Program-made: the position numbers and the translations under genes | Notes under the pieces: model-generated | Databases searched by the model: none | Seen by the model: only the letters and a program-made list of their open reading frames with translations | What the model was told of the DNA's origin: nothing | NCBI RefSeq assembly: GCF_017355885.1 | Contig: NZ_JAFEUU010000001.1 | Span: 124,001-188,000, forward strand | Source of the DNA: Sabulicella rubraurantiaca | Lineage (GTDB): Bacteria; Pseudomonadota; Alphaproteobacteria; Acetobacterales; Acetobacteraceae | Reading direction: 5' to 3' | Length of the DNA stretch: 64,000 nucleotides | In this document: in pieces, positions 26,112 to 34,390 of the stretch | How positions within the stretch are numbered: the first letter of the stretch is position 1 | Layout of the letters: each line of letters begins with the position of its first letter

Positions 26112-29038
26112 CAGAGCGCCTCCGGCGTGGCGCCGCGGGCGGCCCGCGCTTCCTCCACGCGCTGCCCGCGCACCGACTGGTGCGCCAGCGCGATGAGCAT
26201 CAGCACGACCGCCCCCACCACCAGGGCAAAGACACCGATGTCGAACAGCAGCGCGCTGGACATAGGCGCCTTCCCGATCAGCGGGATCTCCGCATAATCG
26301 TAGTAGGATGTAAGGAAGGGTTTCCCGAACGCCCAGGCCGCCAGCCCAGTCAGCAAAGCCAAAAGCAGGCCGGACCCCATCCACCACAGCGGCAGCACGC
26401 GCAGCCGCGCCTCCGTCCACTGCGCCCCGCCGATCATGTATTGGAGGATGATGGCAATGGATGCGGTGATCCCGGCTGCGAAACCGCCGCCCGGCAGATT
26501 GTGTCCACGCAGGAGCAGATAGAGGGCCACCACCGCGATGACGGGAAAGAGCAGGCGCGACACCACCGAGGGGATCAGAAGCCAATCCTCGACCGTCGCT
26601 CCCTCGCGCCGTGCTGGATGGGCCGCGTCGAAGGCGGCCTGAAGGCGCTGCTGCTCCGGCACCTCGATGCTGTCCGGGGCTGGGCGGAAGCGGCGCAACA
26701 GCGCGTAGACCGTCAGCGCGACGATGCTCACCACCACGATCTCGCCCAAGGTGTCGAAGCCACGGAAATCCACCAGGATCACATTCACCACGTTGGTCCC
26801 GCCACCCTCCAGATAGGAACGCTCCAGGAAGTGCCGGGCCAAGAGGTCGGGCGGGGTGCGCGTCATCACCAGAAAGGCGAGCCCCGCCATGCCGAACCCC
26901 GCCCCCACGGCGAGGCCGAGATCACGCAATCGCCGCGCCACCGAGACCACCTCTGCCTCCTCGCCTCCCACCCCTTCGAAACGCTTGGGCAGCCAGCGCA
27001 GCCCCAGCAGCAGCAGCACCGTCGTCACAATTTCCACGAGGAGTTGTGTGAGGGCGAGGTCAGGCGCCGAGAACCAGACGAAGGTGACGCAGACGACGAG
27101 GCCTGCCCCGCCCATCAGGATCAGCGCAGCGAGACGGTGATACTTTGCCTGCCAGGCCGCGCCGATGGAGCAGGCCGCGCCCACGAGCCATACCAGGGCG
27201 ATGATCGGGTCGATCGCGTGCGGCGCCATATTGCCAGGCCCGACGCCGCGAACGAGCGCTGCCCCGCCGCCGGCCAGCAGTGCGACGAGCAGGATCAGGC
27301 GAAGCTGAGGCTGCAGGTTGCGCGTGCCCAGCAACCTTTCGCCCGTGCGCGCGAGACGCCATGAGAGCGTGACCATGGCGCGCTCGAAGATGCGCCGGCC
27401 ATCCAGGCGCCGCACCAAGGGCGGCCCCTCCGGCCCGCTCCTCAGCCATTTCTGCAGGCCCATGTAGAGCGCCACTCCCCCGCCCATGGCGATCAAGCTC
27501 ATCATCAGCGGCAGGTTGAAGCCGTGCCACACGGCGAGGCTGTAGGGCGGAATCTCCGGCCCCAGCACCGAACGCGCCGCGAGGTCGAGGAAGGGGCCGA
27601 TCGTGGCAGCGGGCAATATGCCCACCATGATGCAGGCCAGCACCAAGATCTCCACCGGGAAGCGCATCCAGGCGGGCGGCTCATGCGGCGTGCGCGGCAG
27701 GTCCACAGGATCCGGCCCGAAGAAGGTGCCGTGGATGAAGCGCAGCGAATAGGCGACGCTAAAGGCACTCGCCACCATCGCCGCGAGGGGCAGGGCTGCC
27801 AGGAGGGCGGGCACGGGCGCCTGTGCGGTCAACGCCTCCTCGAAGAACATCTCCTTGGAGATGAAGCCGTTGAGCAACGGCACGCCGGCCATCGCCGCAG
27901 CCGCCACCAGGGCGAGACGGCCCGTGAAGGGCATCGTGCGGTTCAGCCCCGAGAGGCGGCGGATGTCGCGCGTTCCCGTCTCATGGTCGATGATGCCCGC
28001 GGCCATGAAGAGCGACGCCTTGAAGGTGGCGTGGTTCATCAGATGGAAGATCGCCGCGACCATGGCGAGATCGCTGTTGAGCCCCAGCAGCAGGGTGATG
28101 AGCCCAAGATGGCTGATGGTGGAATAGGCAAGCAGACCCTTCAGGTCATGCTGGAAGATCGCGACATAGGCGCCGAGCACCAGCGTCACCAGCCCGGCTG
28201 AGCCGACCATCCAGAACCACGCATCCGTTCCTGCCAGTACGGGCCAGAGCCGCGCCATGAGGAAGATGCCCGCCTTCACCAGCGTCGCCGAATGCAGATA
28301 GGCCGAAACGGGCGTCGGCGCCGCCATCGCGTGCGGGAGCCAGAAATGGAAGGGGAACTGTGCGCTCTTGGTCAATGCGCCGAGCAGGATCAGCACCAGC
28401 GCGGGCAGATAGAGTGCGTGCTCGCGAATCTGTGGCCCGGCGGCCAGCACCACGTCCAGGTCGTAGCTTCCAGCCATCTGACCCAGCAGCAGCATCCCCG
28501 CAAGCAGGCATAGCCCGCCCGTCGCCGTCACGGTCAGCGCCATGCGCGCACCATCCCGCGCCGCCGGGGTATGAGACCAGTAACCGATGAGCAGGAAGGA
28601 AAAGAGGCTGGTCAGTTCCCAGAAGAAGGCGATCTGGATCAGGTTCCCCGACAAGACCAGCCCCGTCATCGCCCCCATGAAGGCCAGAAGGAAGGCGAAG
28701 AAGCGCGGGACCGGGTCCTCCTCGGCCATGTAGTAGCGCGCATAGACGACGATCAGCGAGCCGATGCCGTAGATCAGCCCGGTAAAGAGCCAGGCAAACC
28801 CATCCATCCGCAGTTTGAAGGACAGGCCGAGCGTCGGGATCCAGGCGGACTCCGTTCGCAGCACCTCATGCGCCGAAATCGTCGAATAGGCGGCCCAGAC
28901 CAGGGCAAGGCTCGACAACGCCACGGCCCCCGCAAGGCGGGCGGCGGCCAGCCGCGCCTGGGTGGGCAGCATCACGGTGATCGCCGCCCCGGCGAAGGGC
29001 ATGGCGACAAGCATCAGCAGCAGGGCGGTCTCCGTCAT
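26111..29038 (-). CDS. mnhA: Fused Mrp/Mnh cation-proton antiporter subunit A-B
   Basis: 975 residues. The N-terminal part is NuoL-like (FAWLFTGLIYGIGSLIVVYA, FFWELTSLFSFLLIGYW, FHFWLPHAMAAPTPVSAYLH), and the middle has the MnhA-specific helices (APDLALTQLLVEIVTTVLLL). From about residue 823 a complete MnhB domain follows (SRLLFPVIAVVALYLLLRGH, NLPGGGFAAGITASIA), so A and B are one polypeptide as in PhaAB proteins. It is the first antiporter gene, 28 bp after the EIIA-like gene. Confidence 0.93.
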   Translation of the reverse strand: MTETALLLMLVAMPFAGAAITVMLPTQARLAAARLAGAVALSSLALVWAAYSTISAHEVLRTESAWIPTLGLSFKLRMDGFAWLFTGLIYGIGSLIVVYARYYMAEEDPVPRFFAFLLAFMGAMTGLVLSGNLIQIAFFWELTSLFSFLLIGYWSHTPAARDGARMALTVTATGGLCLLAGMLLLGQMAGSYDLDVVLAAGPQIREHALYLPALVLILLGALTKSAQFPFHFWLPHAMAAPTPVSAYLHSATLVKAGIFLMARLWPVLAGTDAWFWMVGSAGLVTLVLGAYVAIFQHDLKGLLAYSTISHLGLITLLLGLNSDLAMVAAIFHLMNHATFKASLFMAAGIIDHETGTRDIRRLSGLNRTMPFTGRLALVAAAAMAGVPLLNGFISKEMFFEEALTAQAPVPALLAALPLAAMVASAFSVAYSLRFIHGTFFGPDPVDLPRTPHEPPAWMRFPVEILVLACIMVGILPAATIGPFLDLAARSVLGPEIPPYSLAVWHGFNLPLMMSLIAMGGGVALYMGLQKWLRSGPEGPPLVRRLDGRRIFERAMVTLSWRLARTGERLLGTRNLQPQLRLILLVALLAGGGAALVRGVGPGNMAPHAIDPIIALVWLVGAACSIGAAWQAKYHRLAALILMGGAGLVVCVTFVWFSAPDLALTQLLVEIVTTVLLLLGLRWLPKRFEGVGGEEAEVVSVARRLRDLGLAVGAGFGMAGLAFLVMTRTPPDLLARHFLERSYLEGGGTNVVNVILVDFRGFDTLGEIVVVSIVALTVYALLRRFRPAPDSIEVPEQQRLQAAFDAAHPARREGATVEDWLLIPSVVSRLLFPVIAVVALYLLLRGHNLPGGGFAAGITASIAIILQYMIGGAQWTEARLRVLPLWWMGSGLLLALLTGLAAWAFGKPFLTSYYDYAEIPLIGKAPMSSALLFDIGVFALVVGAVVLMLIALAHQSVRGQRVEEARAARGATPEAL

Positions 29039-29066
29039 GCCTTGCTGGCTCCGGGCCGCTCAGCCC

Positions 29067-29519
29067 TCATGCCTCGCCTGCTTGCAGGAGGGTGGTCACT
29101 TCCTCGGGCGTGGCTGCGGAACGCAGGCGACGGAGTACCTGTGGGTCGCGGAGAGAGCGGCACACCTCGGACAAGGTGGGAAGGAAGCCATCCGCCTCCG
29201 CTTCGGGCCAAAGGACGAGGATCACGAGATCCACTGGCTCCTCGTCCCGCGCCTCGTAGCCGATCGGCCGCCGCAAGCGGAGGAAGCGCATCACCGGGCG
29301 GTCCATCCCGGTCAGGCGCGCATGGGGCAGGGCCACGCCGCGGCCCAAGGCCGTTGACCCCAGCTTCTCCCGCGAGGTCAGCGCCTCCAGGATCTCGGTT
29401 TCCGGCAGGCCAGCCTCGGGCGCCACCGTCGCCGCAAGCGTCTGGAGCAGGTCCCGCTTCCCGTCGGTCGGGAAGTCCAGGATCACGTCCTGCGCAGTCA
29501 ATCTTTCAGCGATCGGCAT
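29067..29519 (-). CDS. PTS EIIA-like (fructose/nitrogen type) protein preceding the mnh operon
   Basis: 150 residues from ATG 29519, with GGAGG eight bases upstream. The fold is PTS_EIIA_2: LLQTLAATVAPEAGLPETEI, ALTSREKLGSTALGRGVALP and the phospho-acceptor His66 in ALPHARL, matching His73 of PtsN. No sugar-permease domain is attached, so a regulatory EIIA-Ntr-like role is more likely than sugar uptake. It lies 28 bp before mnhA on the same strand. E. coli EIIA-Ntr controls K+ transport proteins, which makes control of this antiporter an attractive guess. Confidence 0.85.
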   Translation of the reverse strand: MPIAERLTAQDVILDFPTDGKRDLLQTLAATVAPEAGLPETEILEALTSREKLGSTALGRGVALPHARLTGMDRPVMRFLRLRRPIGYEARDEEPVDLVILVLWPEAEADGFLPTLSEVCRSLRDPQVLRRLRSAATPEEVTTLLQAGEA

Positions 29520-30007
29520 GCTCTCCCCTCCGTAACCACCCTTCCACGCTTCGGGAGCGCAATGTGTAAGCGCCGTCGAGGATGCGTGAATGGAAGGCAG
29601 TCCCAACACATTACGCGATCCCGCGCAATTCGTTGGGCGGAAGCCAACCCCTTCCACCCGCGCAACGGCAGGGTCGGTTTATTCGATGCATTGTTGGAAG
29701 CCTGGCCTTTGGCAAAGATCCATAACTGGAGTGCTTGGCCCGCGATCGAATGACCGGTCTGCGAGACGCGGCGGTGACCGGCGCCTTTGAGTAGGTGACG
29801 ATCAGTCGCGGCAACTGGGCCATCCGGCTGCGAGGGCCGGCGGACATCGGCGCGCCACTCCCAACTTTGCCTGAGAGGTGGTGTCATCGCGAATGCGACG
29901 CGGGCTTCGCGGAAGCGGTAACTGCGCCGGGGTGACGTTGGGCTCGCGGGTGGCTTCAATGCCGGGGAAGAAACAGGATGGATGCAGCGCGCCGCTGGAA
30001 AGCCGCG
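29520..30007. other. 488-bp stretch with no convincing gene
   Basis: The gap between the EIIA-like gene and the flavoprotein gene looks less GC-biased than its neighbours. Reading frames exist on both strands, the longest on the reverse strand at 29498-29959, but none has a ribosome site, a known motif or a wobble-GC pattern I would trust. The right-hand end (29520-29560) should hold the promoter of the EIIA-mnh operon. I see no tRNA, terminator or clear transposon remnant. Confidence 0.5.
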
Positions 30008-30949
30008 TCACGCCTCGCCCTTGGGCTCGTCCTCAGTCGGCAACTCGCAGCGATTGTGGATATGCGTAGCGGCGATGGCCGCGTGGCCCATCCCCACGAC
30101 GATCTGGTCCAGGCCGCGCACGATGGAGCCGGCGGCGTAGAGGCCGGGTACGGTGGTCTGGTTGTGCTCATCCACCAGGAGCGCGCCCTCCTCGTCGTGT
30201 TCGGCACCAAGGGCGAGGGCCAGGTCGCTGCGCCAGCGCAGGCCGAGGGCGGAATAGAGCACTTCGAAGCGATGCTCGCCGCCCGCGCGCAGCGCGGCGA
30301 TGCGGTCGCCCTCCATTTCCAGCGCTTCGACGGGATCCTCTACGATCCGCACCCCGTATTGCTCGGCCTCCGCACGGCGCTCGGGGTCGAGGTCCAGCTT
30401 GCGGCCCAGGGTGAGTAGCGTGACACGTTGGGAGTAGGTGCGGGCGATGAAGATTGCCTCGCCCAGCCCGCGGTCTCCGGGCCCGATCACCGCGATGTCC
30501 CTGCCGCGTGCCTCGAACCCGTCGCAGATCGGGCAGTAGCGGACAAGGCCACGCTGAATCGCGTCGGGCAGGCCGGGAAGGTCCGGCTCGATATCCACCG
30601 CCCCGGTGGCGAGGAGGACGCGCCGCGCGCGGATCTGCCGCGCGTCGCCCTCTGGTGTTTCCGCCATAACGATGAACCCGTCCTGCTCGCGCTGGATGGC
30701 GGAAACGGTGGCGCGCTCAGCTTCGACGCCGTAGCGCGCGAGGTGGCCGCGCAGCGTGTCCAGCATCTCGGGGCCCGGCATGCCCTCCGCGAAGAAGGGA
30801 ATGTTGTGGCTCACGGGGATCCACGCGGCGCGCGGATGCCCGGCATCCAGCAGACGGAAGCGCCGCCGGAACCGGGCCAGGTAGAGGGCGGCGGTCATTC
30901 CCGCCGGCCCGCCCCCAACGATCACGCAATCGAGTCTTGCCTCCGCCAT
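30008..30949 (-). CDS. Thioredoxin-reductase-like FAD/NAD(P) oxidoreductase
   Basis: 313 residues. The FAD-binding GGGPAG (12-17), a redox pair Cys139-Cys142 in YCPICDGFE, the second dinucleotide motif GPGDRG near 156 and the C-terminal TTVPGLYAAGSIVRGLDQIV match the thioredoxin reductase fold. Classical thioredoxin reductase has CATCDG, and this branch with CPICDG is usually annotated only as NAD(P)/FAD-dependent oxidoreductase. The redox partner is unknown. It stands alone between the 488-bp gap and a hydroxyacid dehydrogenase on the same strand. Confidence 0.88.
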   Translation of the reverse strand: MAEARLDCVIVGGGPAGMTAALYLARFRRRFRLLDAGHPRAAWIPVSHNIPFFAEGMPGPEMLDTLRGHLARYGVEAERATVSAIQREQDGFIVMAETPEGDARQIRARRVLLATGAVDIEPDLPGLPDAIQRGLVRYCPICDGFEARGRDIAVIGPGDRGLGEAIFIARTYSQRVTLLTLGRKLDLDPERRAEAEQYGVRIVEDPVEALEMEGDRIAALRAGGEHRFEVLYSALGLRWRSDLALALGAEHDEEGALLVDEHNQTTVPGLYAAGSIVRGLDQIVVGMGHAAIAATHIHNRCELPTEDEPKGEA

Positions 30950-30998
30950 CCGCGCCTCCCCTGCAAGGGGCGCAAGCGCGCGGCGGGGCGGGGCGGTT

Positions 30999-32045
30999 TC
31001 ACACCCCCGGCGTCAATCCCATCTCCTCCGCGAGGCGCTGGCGGAAGCGGGGCAGCACCTCGGGATTGACGATGCGCGGCGGCAGCCGCCCGGCCGCGAG
31101 GTCCGAGAAGGCGAGGGCGGCGATGCGGGTGATGTTCGCGCGGCTTTCCTGCGTCACCCCGGCCGTGTGCTGGCTGGCGATGACGGCCGGGTGGTACAGC
31201 AGGGGATGATCCACTGGGGGCGGCTCCAGCTCCCAGACATCCAATCCCGCCGAGGCGATGTGGCCTGAATCCAGCGCAGACAGCAGTGCCGCCTCGTCAT
31301 GGATGGAGCCGCGCGCCGTGGTGACGAAGACGGCGCCGCGCTTCATCGCCGCGAATTGCGCCGCCCCGATCATCCCGCGTGTCTCGCGCGTCAGGGGGCA
31401 GTGCAGGCTGACCACGTCGGACTCGGCCAGCAGGGTCGGCAGGTCCACCTTGCGGGCACCGCGCTCGGCCAGGGTCGCCTCGTCCAGGGCAGGGTCAGTC
31501 GCCAGGATCTTGCATCCGAAGGCGTCGCGCAGCATGCGGGACACCAGCGTGCCGACATGGCCGCATCCGACCAGTCCCACGGTGCGACAGGACAGCTCCC
31601 GCCCCATCAGCGCCGCACGGTCGCGCGCCTGCCCGGCCTTCATCGCCGCATGGGCCTCGGGCATCCGCTTCAGGCAGGCGAGCATCATGCCCACCGCGTG
31701 CTCCGCCACGCCGCGCGCATTGCCGCCGGACTGGTTCACCAAGAGGACACCGGCCTCCGTACAGGCATCGGGGTCCAGCGGGTCGTAGCCGGCGCCGTAG
31801 GATGCCGCCATCAGCAGGCGCGGCAGCTTCGCCAGCAACTCGCGGTGGACATGCAGGGGCTGCGGCAATTCGTCGCGCGCCGCCATGACATAGTAGCCCT
31901 GGCAGGTGGCGAGCAGGGCGACCTGCTCGTCCAGCGGCATCTCCAGCGGCACGCGGATGATTTCGAGGCGCGGATCCTCCGCGCAGGTCTCAAGGAAGGC
32001 GGGGTGCGGCACGAAGCCGACATAGCCGATACGGAACGGGTTCAT
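30999..32045 (-). CDS. D-isomer 2-hydroxyacid dehydrogenase (SerA-like)
   Basis: 348 residues from ATG 32045. The Rossmann motif GLVGCGHVGTLVSRMLRDAF, the substrate-binding NQSGGNARGVAEHAVGMML, and the catalytic arginine (TTARGSIHDE), glutamate (DVWELEPP) and histidine (ASQHTAG) are all visible. It would reduce a 2-oxoacid or oxidise a D-2-hydroxyacid with NAD(P). It lacks the ACT domain of biosynthetic SerA, so a catabolic role is likely. It is divergent from the GalB-like gene across 69 bp. Confidence 0.9.
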   Translation of the reverse strand: MNPFRIGYVGFVPHPAFLETCAEDPRLEIIRVPLEMPLDEQVALLATCQGYYVMAARDELPQPLHVHRELLAKLPRLLMAASYGAGYDPLDPDACTEAGVLLVNQSGGNARGVAEHAVGMMLACLKRMPEAHAAMKAGQARDRAALMGRELSCRTVGLVGCGHVGTLVSRMLRDAFGCKILATDPALDEATLAERGARKVDLPTLLAESDVVSLHCPLTRETRGMIGAAQFAAMKRGAVFVTTARGSIHDEAALLSALDSGHIASAGLDVWELEPPPVDHPLLYHPAVIASQHTAGVTQESRANITRIAALAFSDLAAGRLPPRIVNPEVLPRFRQRLAEEMGLTPGV

Positions 32046-32114
32046 CCCCCCAGGCTTGCGCGGCTTGGGCCCGAGGGCAATCCTGCCGCCGCAAGCAAGA
32101 AGGGGAGCATGCCC

Positions 32115-32828
32115 ATGCCGGGTGTCCTGGTCGTCACCGCCCATCCGGGGGATTTCGTCTGGCGTGCGGGCGGCGCCATCGCGCTGCACGCCGCGCGCGG
32201 CGATTCGGTGCACATTGTCTGTCTTTCCTTCGGCGAGCGGGGCGAGAGCCAGGGCGAATGGGCCAAGCCCGGAGCGACGCTGGAAAAGGTAAAGGCCGCC
32301 CGGAAGGTCGAGGCGGAAGCCGCGGCCGGCATACTGGGCGCGACCATCGAGTTCCATGACGCAGGAGACTACCCGCTGGTGACCACACCGGAGATGCTCG
32401 ACCGCGTGACGGACACGTTCCGCTCGGTGAAGCCCGACGTGGTGCTGACCCATGCAGACGAGGACCCCTACAACCTCGACCACCCCACCGCGAACCGCCT
32501 GGCCCGCGCGGCGCGCATCGTGGCGCAGGCGGCGGGGCACAAGCCCGGCCCGGACGCGGTCTATCGCGCGCCGCAGCTCTACATGTTCGAGCCTCACCAG
32601 ACCGAGATGTGCCGCTTCCGCCCCGACGTGATCCTCAACATCGACAGCGCCTGGGAGACGAAGCGCCGCGCCTTCGAATGCCTGCCGACCCAGACCCATC
32701 TCTGGACCTATTACGAGCGTGTGGCGCTGAACCGGGGACAGCAGGGCGCACGCAACTCGGGCCGCAAGATGACCTATGGCGAGGCGTATCAGCGCGGCTT
32801 TCCGGAAGCCCTCGACGCCCTGCGATGA
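32115..32828 (+). CDS. PIG-L family metalloenzyme, probably 4-oxalomesaconate hydratase (GalB)-like
   Basis: 237 residues from ATG 32115 (AGGGGAG seven bases upstream; ATG 32109 also possible). The family motif AHPDDE is replaced by AHPGDF (His10, Gly12, Asp13), followed by VWRAGGAIALHAARG and CLSFGERGES, a pattern I associate with GalB of gallate degradation. The general-base aspartate of PIG-L deacetylases is absent while metal ligands are kept (with His in YNLDHPTA), which fits a hydratase rather than a deacetylase. The next gene, a CoA transferase, overlaps it by 4 nt. Confidence 0.72.
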   Translation: MPGVLVVTAHPGDFVWRAGGAIALHAARGDSVHIVCLSFGERGESQGEWAKPGATLEKVKAARKVEAEAAAGILGATIEFHDAGDYPLVTTPEMLDRVTDTFRSVKPDVVLTHADEDPYNLDHPTANRLARAARIVAQAAGHKPGPDAVYRAPQLYMFEPHQTEMCRFRPDVILNIDSAWETKRRAFECLPTQTHLWTYYERVALNRGQQGARNSGRKMTYGEAYQRGFPEALDALR

Positions 32829-33949
32829 GCGGTCCTCTTGCCGGCATCCGCGTCCTCGACCTGACGACGGTCCTTCTCGGCCCCTACGCCACGCAGATCC
32901 TCGCAGAATACGGGGCCGAGGTGATCAAGCTGGAGCCGCCCGAGGGCGACGTGGTGCGCCAGATCGGCCCGGAGCGGCATGCAGGGATGGGGGCGATGTT
33001 TCTCACCCTCAACCGTGGCAAGAAGGGGGTCATGCTCGACCTCAAGCGGCCCGAGGCGCGGGAGGAGGCGCGGCGCATCGCGGCCTCGGTGGACGTGGTG
33101 GTGACCAATATTCGCCCCGCCGCCATGCGTCGCCTGGGGATGGACGCGGCGACGCTGCGCGCATCCAACAAGGCCCTGGTCTATTGCGGCATTGTCGGCT
33201 TCGGGCAGTCCGGCCCCTATGCAGCGCGCCCGGCCTATGACGACCTGATCCAGGGCATCGCCGGCATTCCTATGCTGGCGCAGCGCCAGACCGGCGAGGC
33301 GCGCTACGCTCCGCTTGCTTTGGCCGACCGCGTGACAGGGTTGCACGCGCTCTCGGCCATCCTTGCCGCGCTGGTGGAGCGTGGACGAACGGGCGAGGGG
33401 CAGGAGATCGAGGTGCCGATGTTCGAGACCATGGCCTCCTTCGTGTTGGGCGACCACCTCGGCGGCATGGTCTTCGATCCCCCGATGGACGGGGGCGGCT
33501 ATGCGCGCCTCCTCAGCCCCGACCGCAAGCCCTACGCGACGAAGGACGGCTTCATCTGCGCCATGATCTACAGTGACGGTCAGTGGCGCCGCTTCTTCGA
33601 GGCGATCGGCCAGGAGGAGCGATTCGCCAGCGACCCACGCATGACGAACCACGCCGCCCGGACCCGACACATCGACGCGATCTACGCCGAGCTGGCCGCC
33701 ATCTTCAGCACCCGCACCACCGCCGAGTGGCTCGCGCTGCTGGAGGCGGCCGACCTGCCTTGTGCGCCCGCCCACACGCTGGAATCGCTGCGCGACGATC
33801 CGCACCTCGCCGCTGTTGGCTTCTTCACGAAGGAGGAGCACCCGACGGAGGGAAGCCTGACCCGTGTGGCTCCGCCGGTGCGTTTCGGCAATCACGAACG
33901 CAACATCCCCCGCCCCGCGCCGCGCCTCGGCGAGGACAACAAGGCGTAG
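32825..33949 (+). CDS. CaiB/BaiF family CoA-transferase
   Basis: 374 residues. GPLAGIRVLDLTTVLLGPYA, YGAEVIKLEPPEGD, LNRGKKGVMLDLKRPE and RPAYDDLIQGIAG (the catalytic aspartate region) are typical of type III CoA-transferases. These move CoA between carboxylic acids; the pair used here is unknown. It is coupled to the GalB-like gene by ATGA, so it probably activates a product of the same pathway. Confidence 0.92.
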   Translation: MSGPLAGIRVLDLTTVLLGPYATQILAEYGAEVIKLEPPEGDVVRQIGPERHAGMGAMFLTLNRGKKGVMLDLKRPEAREEARRIAASVDVVVTNIRPAAMRRLGMDAATLRASNKALVYCGIVGFGQSGPYAARPAYDDLIQGIAGIPMLAQRQTGEARYAPLALADRVTGLHALSAILAALVERGRTGEGQEIEVPMFETMASFVLGDHLGGMVFDPPMDGGGYARLLSPDRKPYATKDGFICAMIYSDGQWRRFFEAIGQEERFASDPRMTNHAARTRHIDAIYAELAAIFSTRTTAEWLALLEAADLPCAPAHTLESLRDDPHLAAVGFFTKEEHPTEGSLTRVAPPVRFGNHERNIPRPAPRLGEDNKA

Positions 33950-34011
33950 CCGCGATGGACAGCGCGTCACAGCTGAGGCAGGAACCCGGCATCCGACAGG
34001 AGGAAAAATCC

Positions 34012-34386
34012 ATGAGCCAGCGCGAGGAGTTCCACAACCTCGACGACACGACGCAGGGCATCGCGCGCGAGCTTGCACCCGGTGTGACGACGCGCATCTT
34101 CCCGGGCGAGCAGGCGATGCTCTCCGTCGTTTCCATTGCCCCCAATGGCGAGGGCACCATGCACTCGCACCCCGAGGAGCAGTGGGGCGTGCTGCTGGAA
34201 GGCTCGGCGGTCCGAATCCAGGGTGGCGAGGAGATCCCGGTGAAGCAGGGCGATTTCTGGCGCACCCCCGGCGGCGTCCCGCACACGATGCGCGCGGGAC
34301 CGGAAGGCTGCCGGGTGCTCGACATCTTCGCCCCGCCGCGCGACGCCTACCGCAAGGCCGGCAAGGGCTTCGCCTCGGCGACCTGA
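34012..34386 (+). CDS. Cupin-domain protein
   Basis: 124 residues with one cupin barrel. The metal-binding set is His51, His53, Gln57 (MHSHPEEQWG) and His91 (GVPHTM). AGGAGG eight bases before ATG 34012 picks this start; an ATG at 33955 without a ribosome site is less likely. It follows the CoA-transferase by 62 bp on the same strand. Small cupins here could be decarboxylases, isomerases or sensors; the function is not clear. Confidence 0.85.
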   Translation: MSQREEFHNLDDTTQGIARELAPGVTTRIFPGEQAMLSVVSIAPNGEGTMHSHPEEQWGVLLEGSAVRIQGGEEIPVKQGDFWRTPGGVPHTMRAGPEGCRVLDIFAPPRDAYRKAGKGFASAT

Positions 34387-34390
34387 GGCA

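Noticed and set aside
29498-29959. 153-codon frame on the reverse strand in the 488-bp gap
   Set aside because: No ribosome site, no recognisable motif, mixed codon use, and it overlaps the start of the EIIA-like gene.
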